Below, one piece after another: positions 48,901 to 59,397 of a stretch of DNA of 64,000 nucleotides (its first letter is position 1; each line of letters begins with the position of its first letter). Origin of the DNA: Protaetiibacter intestinalis (GTDB lineage: Bacteria; Actinomycetota; Actinomycetes; Actinomycetales; Microbacteriaceae); contig NZ_CP032630.1 of the NCBI RefSeq assembly GCF_003627075.1, positions 1,302,001-1,366,000 on the forward strand. Direction: 5' to 3'. The notes below the pieces were generated by a model that did not search any database, had not been told where the DNA came from, and saw only the letters and a list, made by a program, of their open reading frames with translations. Both the position numbers and the translations under genes were made by a program.

Positions 48901-51900
48901 GGGTGCCGCCGCCGATGTCGTACTGCCCACCGCCAGCATCCGGGCCGCGACGACGGCGACGCTCGAGAGCCCGACGACGAGCGTCGGTGCGATCCTCGGC
49001 GCCACCTCCGTCAACCACGCCGTCGTCGACGCCGACGTGGTCGGGTTCAGCTTCGGCTCGTTCCGCAAGGTCGGTGCGGTCGCCGAGATCACCGCAGACG
49101 CCGACACCGCCGCGACGGTGCCGCTCGGCGCATCGTGGTTCCGCGCCGCGGGCGGCGACGTCGTCATGACGGTGTCGTCCGACAACGTCGCGCACGCGAC
49201 CATGAAGCAGGTCTCGGTCGGCCTCGCGGGAGTCTCGATCATCCCCGTCACCGCGACGATCGACGCGAAGACCGTCGGCATCATCGAGGCGGGAACCGCG
49301 TCGAGCGCAGGCATGGCCATCACGGTGGACGCCGGCAACGACATCCTCGCCCAGGTGGAGCTGACCGATGTGCAGGTGCTCGCGGGCGGCTCCGGGGTGT
49401 CGGTGCACGCGACGCTCACCCAGCGCGCCGAGACCACCGGTCGGATCACGCTCGGATCGGGCGGCCTGACCGCGAGCGGAGCCGTCTCCGTCGAGGTCAC
49501 CGCCGTCAACCCCGTGACGGCCTCGCTCGAGATGACCAGCGCGACGCTCATCGGCGGCGGATCGACCGAGTCCATCGCGCAGACGAAGTCGGCGACGACC
49601 GCGAAGATCGACGGCCGGATCCTCGATTCGGCGGGGGCCGCGGCCACCGCCGACGCCGCCAACACGCTCACCGGCGTGCTGCGCTCGAAGGGCGGCAGCA
49701 TCGTCGACATCCGCGGCATCTCGGCCTCGGCGAACGTCGACGGCCTCGCGGCGACCACCGCCCTCATCACGGGCGGCGAGCTGCGGGTGCACGGCAGCGG
49801 CGCGGTGCACGTCGGTGCGACCGCGAACAACACGAGCTCGCTCACGACCGACACCGTCTCGGGCGGACTCGCGGGCGTCACCTTCGGCAAGCCCGTGGCG
49901 CGCATCGACAACCCGACGACGGCGACCCTCGACACCAAGGTCTACGGCGGCGCGGTGCTCGTGGAGGCGGACGGCACGAACACCGCCACGATCGCCGCGG
50001 GCGGCATCGGCGCCGGGCTCGCGGGTGTGACCGTGCTCGAGCCCGCGGCGATCATCTCCGAGACCGCGACGATCCTCGCGGTCGTCACGGCGGCCTCCCT
50101 CATCTCCTCGACCGGCGCGACGATCGCCGTGCACGCGAGTGGCACGAACACCGCCACCTCGGGCGGCGGCTCGGTGTCGGGCGGTGTCGTGGCCGTCGAC
50201 ACGAGCGCCCCCACGGCGCTCGTCAACAACACCACCGCGGCCCGTCTGCTCGGCTCCGTGCACGGCGCGACCGAGGCGGCGGACGGAGCGCTCAGCATCG
50301 ACATCAAGGTCGGGGCGATCGACGCGGCGAGCGCCTCGCTCTCCTCCGACGGCGGCGGGGTCGTGCAGGTCAGCACCGGCACCGCCTCGGCCACGGTGTC
50401 CTCCACGGTCGAGGCCGTGCTGGGTGCCTCGGGCAGCCACATCGTCACCTCGGGCGGCATCGCGATCCAGGCCTCCGAGACCCCGGGCGCCACCTCGTCG
50501 ATGCGCACCGCGGGCGGCGGGGTCGTGCGGGTCGGCAGCAACAAGGCGAGCGCGACCACGAAGCCGAAGCTGCTGCTCACGATCGCGGCGGGATCGACGG
50601 TGACCGCGGGCGGCGCGGTGTCGCTCTCGACCTACTTCAACTCGAAGGCGCCCGTGCCGGCGGATCCGAACCGGGTGTTCCAGTCGGTCGACACGGACGC
50701 CGACTCGATCACCTTCACCGCGAACCACGGCCTCACGACGGGCGCGACCCTGCGCTACAGCGTCTCCGGCGGCGTCGCCACCGGTGGGCTCGTCGACGGC
50801 ACCAGCTACAACGTCATCGTCGTCGACAACGACACCGTGCTGCTCGGGACCGAATTCGAGGGCGCCAAGGTCGACCCGGACGCGAACACCATCTCGTTCG
50901 GGCGGCTGTACCGCGACGAGGACGACCACCTCGTCTACCGCTGCGACCCGACCCCGGGCGACGGCTGCGACCTGCCGCAGACCGAGGCGTGCAACCCCGC
51001 GCTCCCGGCCTGCCAGCCGATCTTCATCGCGCTGCCGCACCTGCTCGAGGACGGGCAGTACGTCATCTACCGCGCCGCGGGCGGCAGCGTCACGGGCCTC
51101 GTCGACGGCAAGCGCTACCGCGTCGAGGTCATCGACGAGTACACCATCCGCCTCTACGACCCGGACGTGACGACGGGCCCGCTCGTGCTCACGGCCGGGA
51201 ACGTGGACGACACCGACGACCCCGACGTCGACGGCGACGAGGCGGTCGACACCGTCACGACCAACCCGTACACCGACGGCCAGATCATCGTCTACCACGA
51301 CCCCGACGCCGGCACCTTCACGAGCGGCTACGTCGACATCAAGGCGGACTCGAACGGCCTGCCGTACCGCGACCCCGCGGTCGTGCCGCCGGGCAGCGCC
51401 CCCGACGAGGTCGACGACTCCGCCGGCACCGTCGCGGAGGACAACAACGCCATCATCATCGAGGCGCACGGCTTCACCACCGGGCAGAAGGTGTACTACA
51501 GCTCGGGCTCGGGCGCGCCCCTCGGCGGCCTCGACAACGGCGGCACCTACTGGGTCATCAAGCTCGACGACAACCGCATCCAGCTCGCCGACAGCTACTG
51601 CCACGCGATCGGCGCGACGAGCGGCACCGACTGCGTCGACCACTACGACCCGCGCGAGGTGCAGGTCGGCGTCGACGACGACGACAACCCGATCTTCGAG
51701 ATCGTGTACGACGTGCCCGTGTACATCCCGCGCGAGGTGCTGCCGCTCACGCCCGACGTCTCGAGCACCGAGGCCTCCGAGCTCGTGCACAAGCTGTTCG
51801 CCTACGACTCGCGCCCGCTCGACGGCTTCGTCGACGGCGGCCAGTACTACGTCGTCAACAGCGGCTCCGGCACCTTCCAGATCTCCGAGACGCTCGGCGG

Positions 51901-54900
51901 CCCCGTCAAGGACCTCGACGTGAGCGGCCGCCCGGGCTCCGCCGCCATCGGCTCCTTCACGATCGGCCCCGTCGACCTCGGCGCCGCGACCGGCGTCGGC
52001 CGCATCCTCATCGACCTCACGAGTGCGGGCTCGGGCACCCAGACCCTCGCACCCCCCGCCCAGTTCGGCGACGTGCCCTCGGGCTCGCTGCCCACCTCGG
52101 CGACCGTGCAGTCGAGCGGCGGCGGCTTCGTCAACGTGCAGGAGGCCGAGACGACCGCGACGACGAACGCGACCGTCTCGGTCACGATCGGCGCGAACGC
52201 GAAGGTCACGAGCGGCGCGACGAAGAAGATCACCGGCACCGAGGACTTCACGGTGCTCATGGACGGCATCGGCCTCGCGAACGCCGACTCGACCAACGGC
52301 GGCGGCGGCTTCGTGGCGATCGGCGCCTCGCACGCCACCGCATCCGTCACGCTGACGAGCACCTTCCAGATCGAGAACGGCGCCTCGGTGACCTCCGGCT
52401 GGAGCATCGACGTGTCGGTCACCACGCGCGGCGACGTGCAGACCCGCAGCAGCGCGAAGGCGGGCGGCCTCGGTGCGGGCGTCAACGCCGAGTCGAAGTC
52501 GACCGAGACCCTCAACACCAACATCCTCATCTACGGCGACATGACGGCCGAGCACCTGCTCGGCATCCGCGGTTTCGCGCAGCCGAACGGCTACTCCTCG
52601 GGCACCGCGAACGCCTCCGGCCTCGGCGCCGACTCGAGCGGCAACGACTGCGGCGGATGCGGCACCTCCGCCACGACGAACGTCACGATCGAGATCGGCG
52701 ACGCGAGCACCGCGGGCGAGACGGGCGCCTACGGCGACATCGACCTCACCGCGGACGAGATCCACATCCTCGCCCAACTCGGCACCGACGCCGCCGGCAA
52801 CCGCGGCACGCTCGGCGCCTACGGCTACAGCCGGGCGAAGGCGCTCGGCGCCGACTCGGACGCGACCGCCAACGTCTACGTCGGTGGGACGGCGAGCGTG
52901 CTCATCCGGACGGGCGTCTCGCTCATCGGTTGGGAGGCGGTGCGCCTCGAGGCGAAGAGCCACGGCCCCAACATGAACGCCGACGCCTACGCGAGCTGCG
53001 GCTGCCTCGGCGGCGACACCGACGCCACGGCGCGCCTGTACTCCGACACGATCGCGAAGGTCACGGCCGAGGACGCCTCCCTCGTGCACACCTTCGACCT
53101 CGACGTGAACACGGTGCAGGACGCGGGCGCCTGGCACACCTCGGCGGGTCACAGCACGGGCGCCTTCGACGGCGGCGACACGGGCGAGCCGCGCACCTTC
53201 CGCGGACAGCGGCCGATCTTCTGGGAGGCCGACGTCATCCTCCACGCGGCCGACCCGCAGCTGTGGATCGCCGCCGACGGCACGATCCTCAAGGTCTACA
53301 ACCTGCACGTGTACGGCAGCGACAACGTGGAGTACTTCGCGGGCGACCAGCTGCCGGCCGGCACCGTACGCGTCGCGCACATCGACAACCTGGGCGGCGC
53401 GACGGCCGACTTCTGGATCAACGAGTACGGCGACAGCGGACCGGAGTCGGGCCGCTGGCTCACCGGTCAGAACGGATCGTTCCAGCTGCAGCCGACCTTC
53501 GACTTCGTGCACATCTACAACTGGTCGGTCCGCCCGCTCGAGATCGAGGGCATCGACGTCGTGAACCTCGACCAGCTCGCCGCGACGGTGAGCGAGCGCG
53601 TCTACAACATGTTCGACAAGTTCACCTTCCGGTACACGATCCGCACGGCGGACTTCGTGCGCACGCACGTCGAGATCGTCAACTACGCGAACCCGGACGC
53701 CGACAACGACATCACCCTCTCGGGCGAGATCTACAACCCCATCGGCGACGTGCTCATCTCCAACGCCAACGGCGACATCCTCTCGACCAACTCGGGCGCG
53801 CTCGACGTGCAGGCCAACGAGGTGAAGCTCTCGGCGCGCGCCGGGTCGATCGGCTCGCTCGGCACCTCGCCCGCGACGCGCGTCGGGATCGCGGTGCGGC
53901 TCATCGAGTACCGTTCGGGCGCGACCGGGTCCGAGGTGGACCACGCGATCAAGATCGAGGCGGAGGCCGACGGCGACCTCGTGCTCGATCTGCAGGCCTA
54001 CCGCCGCAGCACCTCGACGGCACCCCTCAGCTGGACGATCGGAGAGCTCGTCGCCGGCGGCACCCTCGACATCGAGGTGCTCGACAGCGCGGTCGGCACG
54101 ACGCCCGCCTCGTTCACCGCCCACGAGATCCAGGACGACGTCTACAACCCGCCGTCGTACGGGAGCATCCTGACGCCGCCGAGCGGACCGTCGGGGCGCT
54201 ACTCGGTGTACTTCTACCACGGCACCTACCAGAACCCGAGCGACGGGGCCTACTCCTTCGACGACGCGGTGCTCATCGCGTTCGACACCTCCACGGCCGG
54301 CACGACGGCGCGTGACAGCGCCTACGTGTTCAGCAGCGTCGCCGCGGCAGACGTCATTGCCATCCGCCACACCTCGACCGACACGGTCATCACCTTCACG
54401 GTGACGAGCGACATCGACGCCGACGTCGAAGACGTCGACGAGCCCGGGCACTGGTGGTCGCAGAGCGACGGCACCGGCCGCATCGACCTGTACACGAACG
54501 GCTGGATCCGCGACACCGAGACGGTCGGCGACCTGCTCGTCGGCACCATCGAGTCCACCGGATCCGACGTCACGCTCACCACCACGACGCCGCTCGCGTC
54601 GATCCTCGACGCCGAGGACGACGCGGAGGCGGATGTCATCGGCACGAACATCACGATGACGGCGGGCGGCACGATCGGGCAGGTGACGCCGACGGTCAAC
54701 CACCTCGAGATCCGCTCGTCCAACGCGGCCCGCGGTCGCCTGCTCGCGACGGCGCCGCACGGCATCTACCTCGACCAGACCACGGGCGACCTCGTGCTCG
54801 ACTCCGTCACGGCGACCGAGGGCGATGTGTCGCTCGGCGCCCTCGCCGGGTCGATCGTCAACGACGTGGCCGGGTCGACGGTGCGGGTGCGCGGCCTCTC

Positions 54901-57049
54901 GATCGACCTGTTCGCCATCGAGGGCCACCTCGGCTCCTCCGACGGCAGCGACGACCTGCACGTCGACACCGCGACCGACGGCCGCCTGCTCGCCGAGGGC
55001 GAGGACGGCGTGTTCGTGACCGAGGCGAGCGGCCCGCTCACCCTGCTGCTCGCCGCCTCGTCGAAGGGGCGGGTGCGCATCACGGTGCCGTTCGTGGCGG
55101 GCGGCCCGCTCGAGAGCCTCACGCTGCTGCCCACGGGCGACACCGTGGACGGCGCCCGCACGATCACGACGGGCGGTGCGGATGCGCTGCTCGTGACCGA
55201 GCTGCGCGCGGGCAACGATGTGACCGCCCCGCTCGGCACGCTCATCCGCGGCGCGCAGGTCATCGTGCGCACCGCCTACGGCCAGATCCCGGCGGCCCCG
55301 GTCGACACGACCGCGTACTTCGGCGGCCGCATCGAGGCGACGGACGTCGAGCCCCTCATCACGGTGTTCGCGGGCAACGGCGACGACGAGGTCGAGTTCG
55401 ACGAGACGGTCATCGCCGGCCACACCACCGTCTACGGCGGCGCGAGCGCGGTCACCTCGGGCGACGACGGCGACGACCTCGTCACGATCACCCGGATCAC
55501 GATCGAGGACGGCACCCACACCGGCACCGGCGGCGACGACTGGGACGGCCTCGAGCTGCCCAACTCGCTGCGGGTGGACGGCCAGAACGGCTCCAACCAC
55601 GTCGAGGTCACCGTGTGGGGCATCGACGACCCCGACAACCGCGAGACCCGCATCGAGGTCGTGGGCAGCGGCACCGACCCGCTCGCCATCAACACGCTCA
55701 CCGTCAACGCGGGCGACGGCGACGACGTCGTGCTGCTGCGCGCCGTCACCGAGATCCCCGGTCTGCCCGCCCGCCGGCCCGCGCTCGTCGCGGTCGCGAG
55801 CGGCGACACGACCGCCGAGCGCATCAGCTACGACCGCAGCGTGAACGGCAAGCTCACGATCAACGGCCTGGACGGCGACGACACCTTCGTCTTCGACGAC
55901 ACGAGCTCGCCCTCGACCGTCAACGGCGGCGACGGCGACGACACCTTCCTGGTCGGCCAGTTCTACACGAACCCGCGCACCGCGCCGTACGTCGACGCAT
56001 CCGACGCCTTCGACACCCTGCCGACCGACCTCGGCCACCTCAGCAACGGCGTGAGCCGCCCGGCCGTGCTCTACGGCCAGGCCGGGAACGACCGCTTCGT
56101 GGTGAGCTCGAACCTCGCCGAGCTGCGGCTCGAGGCGGGCTCGGGCGACGACGAGTTCGTGTTCATCACGAGCACCGTCACCGACACGAGCGGCCCCGAG
56201 CCGGTCACGAGCCCCGTCGGCCAGGGCTTCGTGTCGATCGACGCGGGCACCGGCCACAGCACCCTCATCGTGCAGGCCGCGGATGCCGCGGCGGTCGCCG
56301 TCGAGCCCGTGCTGCAGGACGTGCTGTGGTGGACGGTGAGCGGCCTCGGCCTCGCGCTCGACCTGTACGGCTTCGCCGAGCTGCCGCAGATCGCGCTGCC
56401 GACCCCGGTCGCGACGCCCGTCGGCCTGCCCGGCGAGGACGGCGTCGTCATGATGTTCCGGATGCTGGCGCTCGACATCACGCCGCCGTACGTCTTCCTC
56501 GGTCGCGGCGGCGACGGCCTCGTCGTCATCACCGAGACGGACAACTGGACCAACGTCTCGCCCGAGGGCCCGCTCACCGACTCGTACACCGTGCGCCTGT
56601 CGCGCGCCGCGGCGTCGACCGTCTACATCACCTTCACCTCCGCCTACGGCGCCGGCACCCCGTTCGCGGAGTTCTCGATCGACGGCGGCCTCACCTGGGT
56701 CACGCGCGCGGTGCTCGCGATCGCGGGCGACGACCTGAGCGAGCACACCGTGCTCGTGCGCTGGGCGGGCGTCGTGTCGACCCTCGCCGCGCTGCCGGCC
56801 GGCGCGAGCGTCGTGACGATCAGCCACACCGTCTCGAGCGAGGACCCGGACTTCGACGGCACCGACGTGCGCAACATCTACGTCAACCTCTTCAAGGACG
56901 CCTTCCTCGACATCGCCGACACCGACGACGAGGACGGCGGACTCGCCGCGACCGGCTCCGACCCGCTCCCGCTCGGCCTGCTGGCGCTCCTCGCGCTGCT
57001 GCTGGGCGCCGCGGCCGTGCTGTTCACCCGCCGCCGCGCGCTGCGCTGA
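27815..57049 (+). CDS. Giant LAxTG-anchored repetitive surface protein (about 9,744 aa)
   Basis: One uninterrupted 29.2-kb gene. Layout by residue: signal peptide about 1-46; Ser-rich run 126-141 and Pro/Thr/Glu stalk about 157-238; beta-rich domain to about 540; eleven-unit repeat array to about 5085; a second solenoid family to about 6410; a Gly/Ser/Asp linker (about 6412-6505) and a third repeat family to about 7610; DGxxYxV modules to about 8070; Cys-pair modules; filamentous-haemagglutinin-like strands ([17 protein letters not shown]); scattered RTX-like GDGDD motifs about 9180-9450; and an LAATG sorting signal at 9710. The repeats predict a beta-solenoid fibre or adhesin outside the cell. 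The start could be ATG 27815 or 27824 (MSVEAP). GC and codon use match neighbours, so recent transfer is not indicated. Ligand and role are unknown; a class E sortase gene is not in the window. Confidence 0.93.
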   Translation: MEQMSVEAPVVRASRGRAAFGALAAATAAVVVLATLSGAPAPAAAAVVSTEPVVTTPVVPLGPAVPDAPVIVAPASVAEAPAPVAPAAPQTVTRQVVITTTPAPTTSTGTSNCVLKVTGGDGDGSSSSSSSSSSSTSRTLVCGPGTVGPTTVGSTPDPEPTPTPTPTPTPTPTPEPTPEPEPTTEPTPDPEPSEPASDETASEADYSLLSVGALELFAEEGDEGEGEGEGEEEEEPTPVAVVLTGTTVTVAIDGTDLVATVDGTETRTALTEVLSVAVTASSISIGAGVLAALGAIPLTITGSGSASLTVTGDGIGWTLGASGSGTVTVGGQSVSYTGVTTVAVAGSDATLTRTTSSGPVTWTVSGAGAGTVADLSFSGFAHLVGSAGEDDTFAIQAAAGGSVATVDGGAGGHDTLSLDVGGGRVESVPSGSDSGTLSVDAASVGYAGLEPLAVTGTPDEVSVSTTTADDVLEVSQDTTTQAILVVSTTGSMESVTLVVPNDVFEILAASPGVTVRILTDLVLPGVTIRIVAAHIVADAVTIDTSDAAGDGDIHLTAGTADDTDASIVLTDTTLTGGSIELSATATAAPAATPTDTVNVTASATATLDGATVTASGDVTLAAKVDATLAATATPDASVDSDTDAALARASVTTSATALVTGATVITAAGSLAVDAQNTTTVTVDADATGATRGAAVAIATVTAGATATVNGTGALTASDLTVNAETTAAVTATATASPGGAAGNDTDPGTTTDGAAETPSGTITVAGALTSVDLDQSAVALLQPGAAVVAPDGVTVSAASRGGSTASADGAPVGDTASGVGVAVAVNRSAVTTSARVVGGDYTTDALTVEAVTAPTVSGDANHYVATAVSGASAGSGAAADAVAVAGAVALALATIVTRATVSGAVQLTDPLASGDAVADVTVGTRGNKKTTASATPAAPVAGETAGIGASVALGSLDDSSLSELSDGATVDGLHTLAVSADSTSALETTAEGGASGGGVTVAGASAIGVSTVTTLARIGIGPALLASGDVTVEAEQRAPVTTTASGAAASGDATVGLALALSFVTHAVRAVTERDLTAAGAIVIRVAGASAAATTASASAGGAAGEGSPDSQPASGSIDGARDYAADHSTPGSVPGSTPEPSSPAGVVSVAAAISVTLYSSHAEATADGVHLTASAVTLEARHHDAADSTATGEPADRGPPSVTIGAGIAITDADVVISATTGSGTTIDADALTLVAGVDSTTATGDPATAHRFTATSIAGAGSGGTLGLAGSLALLLVDLDTTASAGGSLDLDLDGDGIAGALSVTADSAAESAASAKTAKGSGDSTVGVGASAAVAAVTHRTLAELADGATLAPTLTAGGTIEITATGHDTTTALAEGAAAGGVAIAAFVATTLATTSTVARIGTGTAIDSGAALTLTAEQEATASATATGAVAGGGTAAVGAGIALTIADHAVTATVARAVTVGSATLAATGTSTQTASATASTSGAPEGDADAGEEGDGVDEQLEQQRDHASSVSGGGTGPDLPSASTSSGGVDAAAAIALVLGTARVEAGPTGAGALNTAGALSLAATSSTTATSTADGAASAGGTAAIGAAVALTDVDVTTHAWTGTGTVGSLSLTADATTVLGASSKAGAGQGTISVAGSVALLFADLATTADFAGDLTVAGGTGDVELEATSDTTTTTSATSGDGASGSSVGIGAAAAIALVDETTTAAIADAATITGAHDVTVAADATHATSVEAKMGSAGGGVAITPAVAVARVDLGTTARLGTGTQLATSGALQLTAAQDATVAADAGATVSAGTAGLGIALGLVLAELEVKAALGRNVAATGDVTLSATGLADLDATGEASASGAPGDSTSGGEGDGVDQAIAKERDHADPSGSQSAESPSASTSQGGVSVAAAVGVVIATVTAHTVIESGVTAIAGDAVTISSALQTDAASVADGSATAPSAVGIGAAVALTTLDQLNSATLPAGVTVTAGSLTVSATVAARGTDTVSEIGASASAGAGGGNISIAGSVSIAIVDARTEARLDGAAVLTGALTVEAAAALTATVTALPAEDGVSGESVGIGASAAIAVVEDVVVAAIGSGATAQAGAVRVAASSTSTASAEARIGATSPSVSVAPAVATSFHTASTSATIGTGAELTAASLELTATQTATATATASADAAGGSAAVGVALGLAIADHDVTASVARLVTVTGAATVTATGSSHATGDATAAAGGAGDDSTSGPGVDAQVAGEKDHAADLAGSSDTPEAPSASTSQGAVGAAAAVGVVISRANVTAVITATGRVVAATLTLTASGEADATSAGTGSAAGDASVAIGAGVALTLATTRTTAEIAAGGSARAGAITIEATSPAGSELAANATAGAAGGVSIAGAVAIAVIDRETVARLAGSAQTTGTGAFTISASSDATVDATAVPAESGSSSTGSVGVGAAFALVILDETVLAELAAGATATLAGALAISASAHTEATTTATMGAASGSVSVAPAVAVTLSTVEAGARIGTGAALTSGAIALTATTDATAGATADAAATGGTAAIGIALGLATATHTARTELARNLTNVASASFAATTISAVSASGTASAGGAEEESDAETDTDGDGKTGVDELVGAERDHADGVATTQGVEGSGGSETPSAETSEGGVSAAAAIGIAISDVVAEAKFTGTVTITTPGAVTLATGVNADAASAADGSATGGSAAIGAGVALTLSDVSNRAVVPANLHITAGALTLRAIAADDAGDTTSTITADSKSGAAGDVSVAGSLAIALVDHETRASLESAVTLTGGDLVLEAGADVAATLNALPGLDGASGDSVGIGAALALAILAVDTTAIIGDGIAVTGARDVTLTATATSVATATARIGAAGGVAVAPAVGIVLSTVATSATLGTGSLQLARDLALSASQTASAASTGGAVATSSGSAAVGIALGLTIAKHSATATLARTVVAGGDISLTAVSVSSAAATGEASAAGTKAEDDPDAPDTTTPEDGKTGVDKQVAQQRGFADDTAGSHDLGDTGDAEAPAAETDSGAPIAVAAAVGVVISTVTARTVIADTVPTLRADGVVKLTTRAAADAASTADGSSTSPDGSASIGAGVALTLSELRNVASVPATVVITAHGVEARAEAAADGGDDASTIGASASSGAAGKVSVAGSAAIAIIDHETLAEIRGTLVLGGGDLVLVAGSALIANLAALPVGDGSTSSGSLGVGISFALAIVGDTTKAEIVDGVSITNAGDVSLTADAAAETTVEARMGAAGGDVTITPAIAVVLSNVDATARVGTGVLSLAGSLSLAAALDAAATTTAGAEATGAATAAIGIGLGLTLANHSARAVLARDTTAGGSVSLEATAISAASATGSASAAGAPDEEDSDATTPDTKDRTGVDKQVGAQRDHADQTAGDRGLGTSGDAETPAAETSDGSVSVAAAIGITISTVTAETVVTDDVATIVATDAVRLASALNADAASAADGSATDGGTAAIGAGVAISYAEHLNRSLVPATLTVRAHDLTVAATVATKGADDTATITAEASSGAAGGVSIAGSVALVIVDQDTLAAIDGTVELSGGDATLTAASKVSATAKALPVGAGSTSSGNVGIGVSFALVLLDDEVSALIADGVSLTGARDVVLEASATTSATSEARMGAEAPGSGSGSGSGSGSGGGSGGGSGSGGSGSSGVAVVPAVAITLSNVVTTARIGTASGALFTVDRDLVLRASQHATAAATGGATATAGQAAVGIALGLTIAPHGATATLERNATVGRDLRLSATSISSATATGEASAAGAPEETDEDKAEDSEHRTGVDKQVGRQRDYTDTAANKNGVKNTGNGSTPNAETSGGSISVAAAVGIVISTVFVQAGVGDDVTELIAGRTIELASAANSDAASHADGSATDGGTAAIGAGVALTFSTVINRAVIPSWLTVRAENLVLSATVAVDGDDHTATVSAASTAGAAGGVGIAGSVAIVIVDQETLAGVYGEVVLTGGGLTATAASDLAVTVTALPAEDGVSAESVGVGVAFGLALVTDVVQALIDDGVSITGAHDITLDASALTVASVEAKMGTVATGSSSSGSGSGSGSGSGSGSGSGSGSGGSGSGSSGVAITPAIAIIISNVTTEALVGTGFLELSGTLTLSAAQDATAGTTAGAEATSAGKAAIGVGLGLTIANHGAIAELSRNVEAGDGITLQASSRSVATASGSASASGNAPKGDEDTADGEGKTGVDKEVGAQRDYADTVSTRHGGAGSGSGKSPSASTSDGGVSVAAAIGIVISTVLAEARVTEDVTLLVAGGTVTFASSANTDASSSADSSATQPASSGSGSGSGSGSGSGSGSGGSGSSSVAIGAAVALTISNVTNRAVVPSWLTIRAHALVLSATVTVVGDDAVSTVGAASASGAAASVGIAGSVAIAIVNQETYAGIAGIVELTDGDATITAASALSSTVKALPVGLGVTSSGSVGVGVSFALNLVLDETTAAIEADALLTGAHDLTMSASARVDAATEARMGAAITSSGSGSGSGSGSGSGSGGSGGGGSGGAAVAPAIAVTSSDVKTTVRIDALTGDNLIELSGALQAIATQRASVVTKATAEAEGGSSASVGVSLALTLADHAVLARTDRNITAGDGVEFAALGSSHNESTAEASASGAKSKTDNDGETSPSSQGSVGDKLTTQRDFAGSTSSANGGKGVRNTSSNPSAKSSDGEVTVAAAIALTIADVSAIAELPDGLSITAGGAVVLRSSQNADAISTADGTAVHATSAGIGAAVSLSLLWLVNRAGLGENTTITANGFTASATMTDVDGDRVHTVTASSESGAGSTDVAVAGSFALNVVTTQTQALIPSTAIVDAGTGDVVLRAENLRADTAIAKADAALAKSGKTGVGASVAINPVLDNVTRAEIEDGAVISGGHDVTIEAISADTVTTIVKAGSAGSSTAVSPAVGITIVQHTTIARIGSSAETWTVTGSIAIRAQHDGSTTTTGDAEAVGDGVAVGAIIAINVVDIETTAETLRSLTAGGSLTLAAHTVTSAVADAKASAQGKAIDTATDAASNSDEQAQNQVDNTPATQGKGITLPSSSSQVNNGNSQSSSQGGQGSDGVGVGAAVTVNWVTIDTLARIPADLVLVAGGAVGVLAETGVDATAKATGTSLKTGSTNIGAAVALNYVDVDDRGSIGDRVTITAGDTITVTAITPNGRNDFTAWGIAAAGGTGQASVAGSIAVQVLLLRNLATIGEGVHITTAGGLVLAASNPMGLQSVAAAGALSTSSSGIGAAIVVNVIDTDTIARIGSTALAPVVIDAAGAIVLAATSGIVALAVDPILDFEIPDVSGVALAGGASVGQTAVGGSLIVDIVNIATQALVGDATSINQTIGSLPGQSLTVYANDDTEFVELAGAVGLTTGSAGVGFALVLNVINKDVRAVIGKGVHATVGGSVTVSAIARESFTMLAAGAAAAQSAGVTGSFVVLIVNQGDDSGTRALIDGGQSTPTTVTAGGDMTIVAADDVHDSLLFAGGVAAGGTAGVGVSSVVLVRTGKVDAGIAEYDRIVAKGTQGLAIVATQSEDFESIAVAGAAGGTAGVAGSATVAVHDNTTHAYISTGVVVNGDNLGAMATQGVTVVASDHTTSLGAAGQLALGGTAGVGAGADVQVITKDTRAWIAPGVAVAANGNVTVDADSSEDLTSISAGGSGGGTVGVAVNAAVSVISITTRATVGEECAAVTATESACASSRSTVYAGGSVRIAANDALSLDIIAGSLAVGGTAGVGAAAAVPVISKQTIAFIGDNSIVQGRGALGSGIRVTTGGFVVEAVDTRFTPQSAVQSDGTTIELGYQHGLRDGQTVVYDAGGGAEIGGLTSGDSYVVHVVSPTAVQLSALDDPTILTLDPSTATGESHRIVDGRSASLPASESPYFDPKTSGAVVGQVITLPYDLDLHDGDSVIYSAGGGTAIGGLVDGGSYYVKLSGSGFKLTTQKCLTESTVPADCTGSFITLNAAVATGRGHSIVLQGAQPSPDPASTSGVRTITASADDDFVGVAVTATSSDDIAGVGVSAAVSGVAGVGVGGSVNVVTSRTLAFIGRLAQVTAGSTGHAASVLVAAGHDLSMLIVSAVAAGGTAGVGVSATVGVVDLDTDAELRLGAVVVSTADTVVTAHGHESMVAVAATASGGFVGVAGAVTVLVLDVHTHATLQRVTVDAGGSVVVDAADDTEIVVVAGGAAGGFVGVGIGVGVTSASKDTQAYVAAGSIIDADGVTAPVGGILTGGFASSAYGDFGLRPGFAGVAVQARSTQDVFGLTVALGAGAVGVAGAVTTTLLTVVTRAVVDSSASAPTRINLTSTPGSAQSVSITAANASRTLTVAGGIAAGAVGVSGGIDIGVLAVSTQAAVGPNASISVARDFSISALASASITTFGLSVAGGAVGVAGAVSVWTFGTEAKDDYSAGGGSAGDASALEPDDQNVTGNSDATASGQGDHGYTSILEGAGSNTGSKADAHVGDAVSSADSSVGASSPGATRVSDALAADDLPRGTSATIGTGVVIVAGRDVAVRAEEANDYLGIAGAAAIGAGALGGSVAIANLTSNVDAGISAGVSITAGGGVGVAAVMSERTTGMAFAGAAGGLALQGQFLVIDSHAVQNAHIDDTAVIPHAGGIVSADATADRRIEGLGVGVGVGGVAVGAAVVVIDPDGDTTARIGDVEIGGTSASGGLRVAASSTIVVPVQVYAINAGALAGVTAAGGVAPISGTTSATFDGTAFLTGGATISATGRHTASVFMISVATGVYSAGASYATATVSRDTKATLTEHSSITAGGAIAVTADTRNHTDVSTNGGNLSGMGFSVMTPTARVTGTTDAIANGEILASGSVAVTATAQNRAKADAVLVAVGLIIGAGGLVVTAEIAESARTYAELHAVGTVKSAGDVVVSATTPVDAGLGSQASATAVAGNGGAITGGVYATDATIAAPVTANLQGSVVAGGKVGAEAQSHRTLHASLDSTGVGALGVSVTRAVAILLKSAATTAHVWGGEIVAGGKALATAASVQTANVETDTMSIAGAAADVVLPTASIRAATTATLESPTTSVGAILGATSVNHAVVDADVVGFSFGSFRKVGAVAEITADADTAATVPLGASWFRAAGGDVVMTVSSDNVAHATMKQVSVGLAGVSIIPVTATIDAKTVGIIEAGTASSAGMAITVDAGNDILAQVELTDVQVLAGGSGVSVHATLTQRAETTGRITLGSGGLTASGAVSVEVTAVNPVTASLEMTSATLIGGGSTESIAQTKSATTAKIDGRILDSAGAAATADAANTLTGVLRSKGGSIVDIRGISASANVDGLAATTALITGGELRVHGSGAVHVGATANNTSSLTTDTVSGGLAGVTFGKPVARIDNPTTATLDTKVYGGAVLVEADGTNTATIAAGGIGAGLAGVTVLEPAAIISETATILAVVTAASLISSTGATIAVHASGTNTATSGGGSVSGGVVAVDTSAPTALVNNTTAARLLGSVHGATEAADGALSIDIKVGAIDAASASLSSDGGGVVQVSTGTASATVSSTVEAVLGASGSHIVTSGGIAIQASETPGATSSMRTAGGGVVRVGSNKASATTKPKLLLTIAAGSTVTAGGAVSLSTYFNSKAPVPADPNRVFQSVDTDADSITFTANHGLTTGATLRYSVSGGVATGGLVDGTSYNVIVVDNDTVLLGTEFEGAKVDPDANTISFGRLYRDEDDHLVYRCDPTPGDGCDLPQTEACNPALPACQPIFIALPHLLEDGQYVIYRAAGGSVTGLVDGKRYRVEVIDEYTIRLYDPDVTTGPLVLTAGNVDDTDDPDVDGDEAVDTVTTNPYTDGQIIVYHDPDAGTFTSGYVDIKADSNGLPYRDPAVVPPGSAPDEVDDSAGTVAEDNNAIIIEAHGFTTGQKVYYSSGSGAPLGGLDNGGTYWVIKLDDNRIQLADSYCHAIGATSGTDCVDHYDPREVQVGVDDDDNPIFEIVYDVPVYIPREVLPLTPDVSSTEASELVHKLFAYDSRPLDGFVDGGQYYVVNSGSGTFQISETLGGPVKDLDVSGRPGSAAIGSFTIGPVDLGAATGVGRILIDLTSAGSGTQTLAPPAQFGDVPSGSLPTSATVQSSGGGFVNVQEAETTATTNATVSVTIGANAKVTSGATKKITGTEDFTVLMDGIGLANADSTNGGGGFVAIGASHATASVTLTSTFQIENGASVTSGWSIDVSVTTRGDVQTRSSAKAGGLGAGVNAESKSTETLNTNILIYGDMTAEHLLGIRGFAQPNGYSSGTANASGLGADSSGNDCGGCGTSATTNVTIEIGDASTAGETGAYGDIDLTADEIHILAQLGTDAAGNRGTLGAYGYSRAKALGADSDATANVYVGGTASVLIRTGVSLIGWEAVRLEAKSHGPNMNADAYASCGCLGGDTDATARLYSDTIAKVTAEDASLVHTFDLDVNTVQDAGAWHTSAGHSTGAFDGGDTGEPRTFRGQRPIFWEADVILHAADPQLWIAADGTILKVYNLHVYGSDNVEYFAGDQLPAGTVRVAHIDNLGGATADFWINEYGDSGPESGRWLTGQNGSFQLQPTFDFVHIYNWSVRPLEIEGIDVVNLDQLAATVSERVYNMFDKFTFRYTIRTADFVRTHVEIVNYANPDADNDITLSGEIYNPIGDVLISNANGDILSTNSGALDVQANEVKLSARAGSIGSLGTSPATRVGIAVRLIEYRSGATGSEVDHAIKIEAEADGDLVLDLQAYRRSTSTAPLSWTIGELVAGGTLDIEVLDSAVGTTPASFTAHEIQDDVYNPPSYGSILTPPSGPSGRYSVYFYHGTYQNPSDGAYSFDDAVLIAFDTSTAGTTARDSAYVFSSVAAADVIAIRHTSTDTVITFTVTSDIDADVEDVDEPGHWWSQSDGTGRIDLYTNGWIRDTETVGDLLVGTIESTGSDVTLTTTTPLASILDAEDDAEADVIGTNITMTAGGTIGQVTPTVNHLEIRSSNAARGRLLATAPHGIYLDQTTGDLVLDSVTATEGDVSLGALAGSIVNDVAGSTVRVRGLSIDLFAIEGHLGSSDGSDDLHVDTATDGRLLAEGEDGVFVTEASGPLTLLLAASSKGRVRITVPFVAGGPLESLTLLPTGDTVDGARTITTGGADALLVTELRAGNDVTAPLGTLIRGAQVIVRTAYGQIPAAPVDTTAYFGGRIEATDVEPLITVFAGNGDDEVEFDETVIAGHTTVYGGASAVTSGDDGDDLVTITRITIEDGTHTGTGGDDWDGLELPNSLRVDGQNGSNHVEVTVWGIDDPDNRETRIEVVGSGTDPLAINTLTVNAGDGDDVVLLRAVTEIPGLPARRPALVAVASGDTTAERISYDRSVNGKLTINGLDGDDTFVFDDTSSPSTVNGGDGDDTFLVGQFYTNPRTAPYVDASDAFDTLPTDLGHLSNGVSRPAVLYGQAGNDRFVVSSNLAELRLEAGSGDDEFVFITSTVTDTSGPEPVTSPVGQGFVSIDAGTGHSTLIVQAADAAAVAVEPVLQDVLWWTVSGLGLALDLYGFAELPQIALPTPVATPVGLPGEDGVVMMFRMLALDITPPYVFLGRGGDGLVVITETDNWTNVSPEGPLTDSYTVRLSRAAASTVYITFTSAYGAGTPFAEFSIDGGLTWVTRAVLAIAGDDLSEHTVLVRWAGVVSTLAALPAGASVVTISHTVSSEDPDFDGTDVRNIYVNLFKDAFLDIADTDDEDGGLAATGSDPLPLGLLALLALLLGAAAVLFTRRRALR
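28171..28420 (+). repeat. Ser run and Pro/Thr/Glu-rich stalk
   Basis: A TCG/AGC run encodes about 13 serines (28190-28222), followed by tandem PT and EP dipeptides (about 28285-28400). Two cysteines (residues 113 and 142) flank the Ser run. It is a typical extended, possibly glycosylated, cell-wall-proximal or spacer segment. Confidence 0.8.
35621..35656 (+). other. EF-hand-like loop at a unit junction
   Basis: [12 protein letters not shown] has Asp at positions 1, 3 and 5, Gly at 6 and Glu at 12, the canonical calcium loop. Other junctions keep the GVDK part and an acidic stretch but lose the exact loop. Confidence 0.5.
38759..38844 (+). repeat. (Gly-Ser)n linker 1
   Basis: About 28 residues of Gly/Ser inserted between sub-repeats 4 and 5 of the unit starting near 38077, encoded by varied GGC/GGT/GGA and TCC/TCG codons. 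Confidence 0.85.
40004..40104 (+). repeat. (Gly-Ser)n linker 2
   Basis: About 33 residues of Gly/Ser at the same sub-repeat 4/5 position in the next unit (start near 39324). Confidence 0.85.
40748..40822 (+). repeat. (Gly-Ser)n linker 3
   Basis: About 25 Gly/Ser residues between sub-repeats 1 and 2 of the unit starting near 40577, a different position from linkers 1, 2 and 4. Confidence 0.85.
41329..41409 (+). repeat. (Gly-Ser)n linker 4
   Basis: About 27 Gly/Ser residues at the sub-repeat 4/5 position of the unit starting near 40577. Confidence 0.85.
43069..47050 (+). repeat. Second solenoid repeat family of the giant protein
   Basis: Looser repeats of roughly 75-100 residues with the core [16 protein letters not shown], then TxAxIGxGxxV and VxVxAxxxE. 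They resemble strand repeats of large filamentous adhesins (LktA-like). Two DGxxYxV modules interrupt it at about 45230-45780. Confidence 0.7.
50640..51960 (+). repeat. Cluster of DGxxYxV modules
   Basis: Several modules share the pattern H-G-L/F-x-x-G-x-x-x-x-Y, GGxxxGGLxDGxxYxV, and D-x-x-x-x-x-[34 protein letters not shown] and [10 protein letters not shown]. Six cysteines occur here (four in one stretch near 50940-51020, two near 51597-51640). Acidic, possibly ligand- or metal-binding. Confidence 0.65.
55360..56160 (+). repeat. Dispersed RTX-like calcium motifs
   Basis: [58 protein letters not shown] and [12 protein letters not shown] are single GGxGxDxxx-like nonamers spaced about 20-120 residues apart, not in a tandem roll. 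Calcium binding is inferred from the motif. Confidence 0.65.
56942..57046 (+). other. C-terminal LAATG cell-wall sorting signal
   Basis: [10 protein letters not shown], a hydrophobic helix ([18 protein letters not shown]) and a basic TRRRALR tail. LAxTG is the motif of class E sortases in high-GC Gram-positives, so covalent anchoring to peptidoglycan is predicted. Confidence 0.85.
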
Positions 57050-57128
57050 CCCGGCCGGGCCGGTTCACCCGCATCCAGGGGTGGAATTCACTTTCCGCCC
57101 GTGCATTTCCCCCACGGGGCGCGCTAAA

Positions 57129-57149
57129 CTTGAGCCACCGACACTCAAC
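57129..57149 (+). promoter_or_regulatory. HAIR operator (HspR site) upstream of clpB
   Basis: CTTGAGC-N7-ACTCAAC differs from the HspR consensus at one base per arm. A TAAACT -10 (57125-57130) overlaps its left arm, as in the dnaK promoter. Confidence 0.85.
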
Positions 57150-57164
57150 TCTTCACGGAGCATC

Positions 57165-59339
57165 ATGGCGAACATGCAGGGCGCACCCTCCAGCCAGGAG
57201 GAGCAGAAGAGCGCCCTCGAGCAATACGGGATCAACCTCACCCAGATCGCCCAGAGCGGCAAGCTCGACCCCGTCATCGGGCGCGACTCCGAGATCCGCC
57301 GGATCTCGCAGGTGCTGACCCGCCGCACCAAGAACAACCCCGTGCTCATCGGCGAGCCCGGCGTCGGCAAGACGGCCGTCGTCGAGGGCCTCGCCCAGCG
57401 CATCGTCGCGGGCGACGTGGCCGACTCGCTCAAGGGCAAGCAGCTCGTCTCGCTCGACCTCGCGGCCCTCGTCGCGGGCGCCAAGTACCGCGGCGAGTTC
57501 GAGGAGCGCCTCAAGGCCGTGCTCAAGGAGATCAACGACTCCGACGGCCAGGTCATCACCTTCATCGACGAGCTGCACACCCTCATGGGCGCGGGCGGCG
57601 GCGAAGGCTCGGTCGCGGCCGCCAACATGCTCAAGCCCATGCTGGCCCGCGGCGAGCTGCGCCTCATCGGCGCCACCACCCTCAACGAGTACCGCGAGTA
57701 CATCGAGAAGGATGCCGCGCTCGAGCGCCGCTTCCAGCAGGTGTACGTGGGCGAGCCCTCCGTCGAGGACACGGTCGCGATCCTCCGCGGCCTCAAGGAG
57801 CGCTACGAGGCGCACCACAAGGTCGCGATCGCCGACAGCGCGCTCGTGGCCGCGGCATCCCTCTCCAACCGCTACATCACGGCCCGCCAGCTGCCCGACA
57901 AGGCGATCGACCTCATCGACGAGGCGGCATCCCGGCTCAAGATGGAGATCGACTCCTCGCCCGTCGAGATCGACGAGCTCAAGCGCGCCGTCGACCGCCT
58001 CAAGATCGAGGAGCTCGCGCTCAAGAAGGAGAAGGATGCCGCCTCCAAGGAGCGCCTCGAGAAGCTGCGCGCCGACATGGCCGTCAAGGAGAAGCAGCTC
58101 GACGCGCTGCAGACCCGTTGGCAGGCCGAGAAGAGCTCGCTGCACAGCGTCGGCGACCTGAAGTCGCGCCTCAACGACGCCCGCATCGAGCTCGACCGCG
58201 CCATGCGCGAGCAGCGCTACCAGGACGCCTCCAAGCTCAACTACGAGACGATCCCCGCGATCGAGACCCAGCTGCTGCAGGCCGAGGCCATCGAGCAGCA
58301 GGGGCCGCGCATGGTCAACGACCAGGTGACCGACGAGGACATCGCCGCCGTCGTCGCCGCGTGGACCGGCATCCCCGTCGACAAGCTGCGCCAGGGCGAG
58401 ACCGAGAAGCTGCTCGGGCTCGAGGCCGAGCTCGGCAAACGCCTCATCGGGCAGCGGGATGCCGTGCGCGCCGTCTCGGAGGCCGTGCGCCGCACGCGCG
58501 CCGGCATCTCCGACCCCGACCGGCCGACCGGCTCCTTCCTCTTCCTCGGGCCGACGGGCGTCGGCAAGACCGAGCTCGCGAAGGCGCTCGCCGCCTACCT
58601 CTTCGACGACGAGAAGGCGCTCGTGCGCATCGACATGTCGGAGTACGGCGAGAAGTTCTCCGTCTCGCGGCTCGTCGGCGCCCCTCCCGGCTACATCGGC
58701 TACGAGCAGGGCGGCCAGCTGACCGAGGCCGTACGCCGCCGCCCCTACTCGGTGATCCTGCTCGACGAGGTCGAGAAGGCGCACCCCGAGGTCTTCGACG
58801 TGCTGCTGCAGGTGCTCGACGACGGCCGCCTCACCGACGGCCAGGGACGCACGGTCGACTTCCGCAACACGATCCTCATCCTCACCTCGAACCTCGGCAG
58901 CCAGATCCTCGTCGACCGCGAGCTCAGCTGGGACCGCAAGCAGGAGGCCGTGCAGGAGCTCGTGCGGCAGTCGTTCAAGCCGGAGTTCGTGAACCGCCTC
59001 GACGACATCGTGGTGTTCGCGCCGCTGTCGGAGGCCGACCTCGGCCAGATCGTGTCGCTCTACGTCGACCGTCTCGAGCGTCGCCTCGCCGAGCGGCGCC
59101 TGCAGCTCGCGGTCACCCCGGATGCGCGCGCCTGGCTCGCCGAGCGCGGCTACGACCCCATCTACGGCGCCCGCCCGCTGCGCCGGCTCATGCAGCACGA
59201 GATCGACGACCGCCTCGCGAAGGCGCTGCTCGGCGGTGAGATCCGCGACGGCGACACCGTGCGGGTCGACCTCGACCGCGGCGGCGACGGCCTCGCCGTC
59301 ACCCGCTTCGAGGCGGTGCCGAGCGAGCAGCTCGGCTGA
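57165..59339 (+). CDS. clpB: ClpB disaggregase lacking the N-terminal domain
   Basis: 724-residue AAA+ disaggregase working with DnaK. It starts almost directly at the first ATPase domain ([23 protein letters not shown], Walker A GEPGVGKT, Walker B VITFIDE). The coiled-coil M-domain follows (about 245-360), then the second ATPase domain ([35 protein letters not shown]) and a C-terminal [16 protein letters not shown] sensor-2 region. Full-length ClpB is usually about 850-870 residues; the roughly 145-residue Clp_N domain is missing, and the HAIR operator 15 bp upstream leaves no room for it. Start ATG 57165 follows CGGAG. HspR control is predicted. Confidence 0.94.
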   Translation: MANMQGAPSSQEEQKSALEQYGINLTQIAQSGKLDPVIGRDSEIRRISQVLTRRTKNNPVLIGEPGVGKTAVVEGLAQRIVAGDVADSLKGKQLVSLDLAALVAGAKYRGEFEERLKAVLKEINDSDGQVITFIDELHTLMGAGGGEGSVAAANMLKPMLARGELRLIGATTLNEYREYIEKDAALERRFQQVYVGEPSVEDTVAILRGLKERYEAHHKVAIADSALVAAASLSNRYITARQLPDKAIDLIDEAASRLKMEIDSSPVEIDELKRAVDRLKIEELALKKEKDAASKERLEKLRADMAVKEKQLDALQTRWQAEKSSLHSVGDLKSRLNDARIELDRAMREQRYQDASKLNYETIPAIETQLLQAEAIEQQGPRMVNDQVTDEDIAAVVAAWTGIPVDKLRQGETEKLLGLEAELGKRLIGQRDAVRAVSEAVRRTRAGISDPDRPTGSFLFLGPTGVGKTELAKALAAYLFDDEKALVRIDMSEYGEKFSVSRLVGAPPGYIGYEQGGQLTEAVRRRPYSVILLDEVEKAHPEVFDVLLQVLDDGRLTDGQGRTVDFRNTILILTSNLGSQILVDRELSWDRKQEAVQELVRQSFKPEFVNRLDDIVVFAPLSEADLGQIVSLYVDRLERRLAERRLQLAVTPDARAWLAERGYDPIYGARPLRRLMQHEIDDRLAKALLGGEIRDGDTVRVDLDRGGDGLAVTRFEAVPSEQLG

Positions 59340-59351
59340 GCGAAGGCGCGG

Positions 59352-59383
59352 AACGGCCCCGGGAGCGGACTCCCGGGGCCGTT
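59352..59383 (+). terminator. Hairpin terminator after clpB
   Basis: AACGGCCCCGGGAG and CTCCCGGGGCCGTT form a perfect 14-bp stem with a CGGA loop just after the clpB stop; it faces the end of the next, oppositely oriented gene and can serve both. Confidence 0.85.
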
Positions 59384-59397
59384 CGCGTCTGCGGCGG

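Noticed and set aside
28897..54315. Several further long open frames (1,700-2,100 codons) on either strand inside the giant gene
   Set aside because: They are Arg- or Ser/Pro-rich out-of-frame shadows of high-GC coding sequence, with no start-site support or protein signatures.
27269..56827. A 9,852-codon open frame on the minus strand covering the giant gene
   Set aside because: It is codon-aligned antisense to the plus gene, is open only because TTA/CTA/TCA codons are absent, and its translation is Arg/His/Ala/Asp-rich without domains. The plus strand has signal peptide, repeats and sorting signal.
27815..57049. Recent horizontal acquisition of the giant gene
   Set aside because: GC level and codon habits match the neighbours, and no mobile element or direct repeats flank it; only synteny could show an older insertion.
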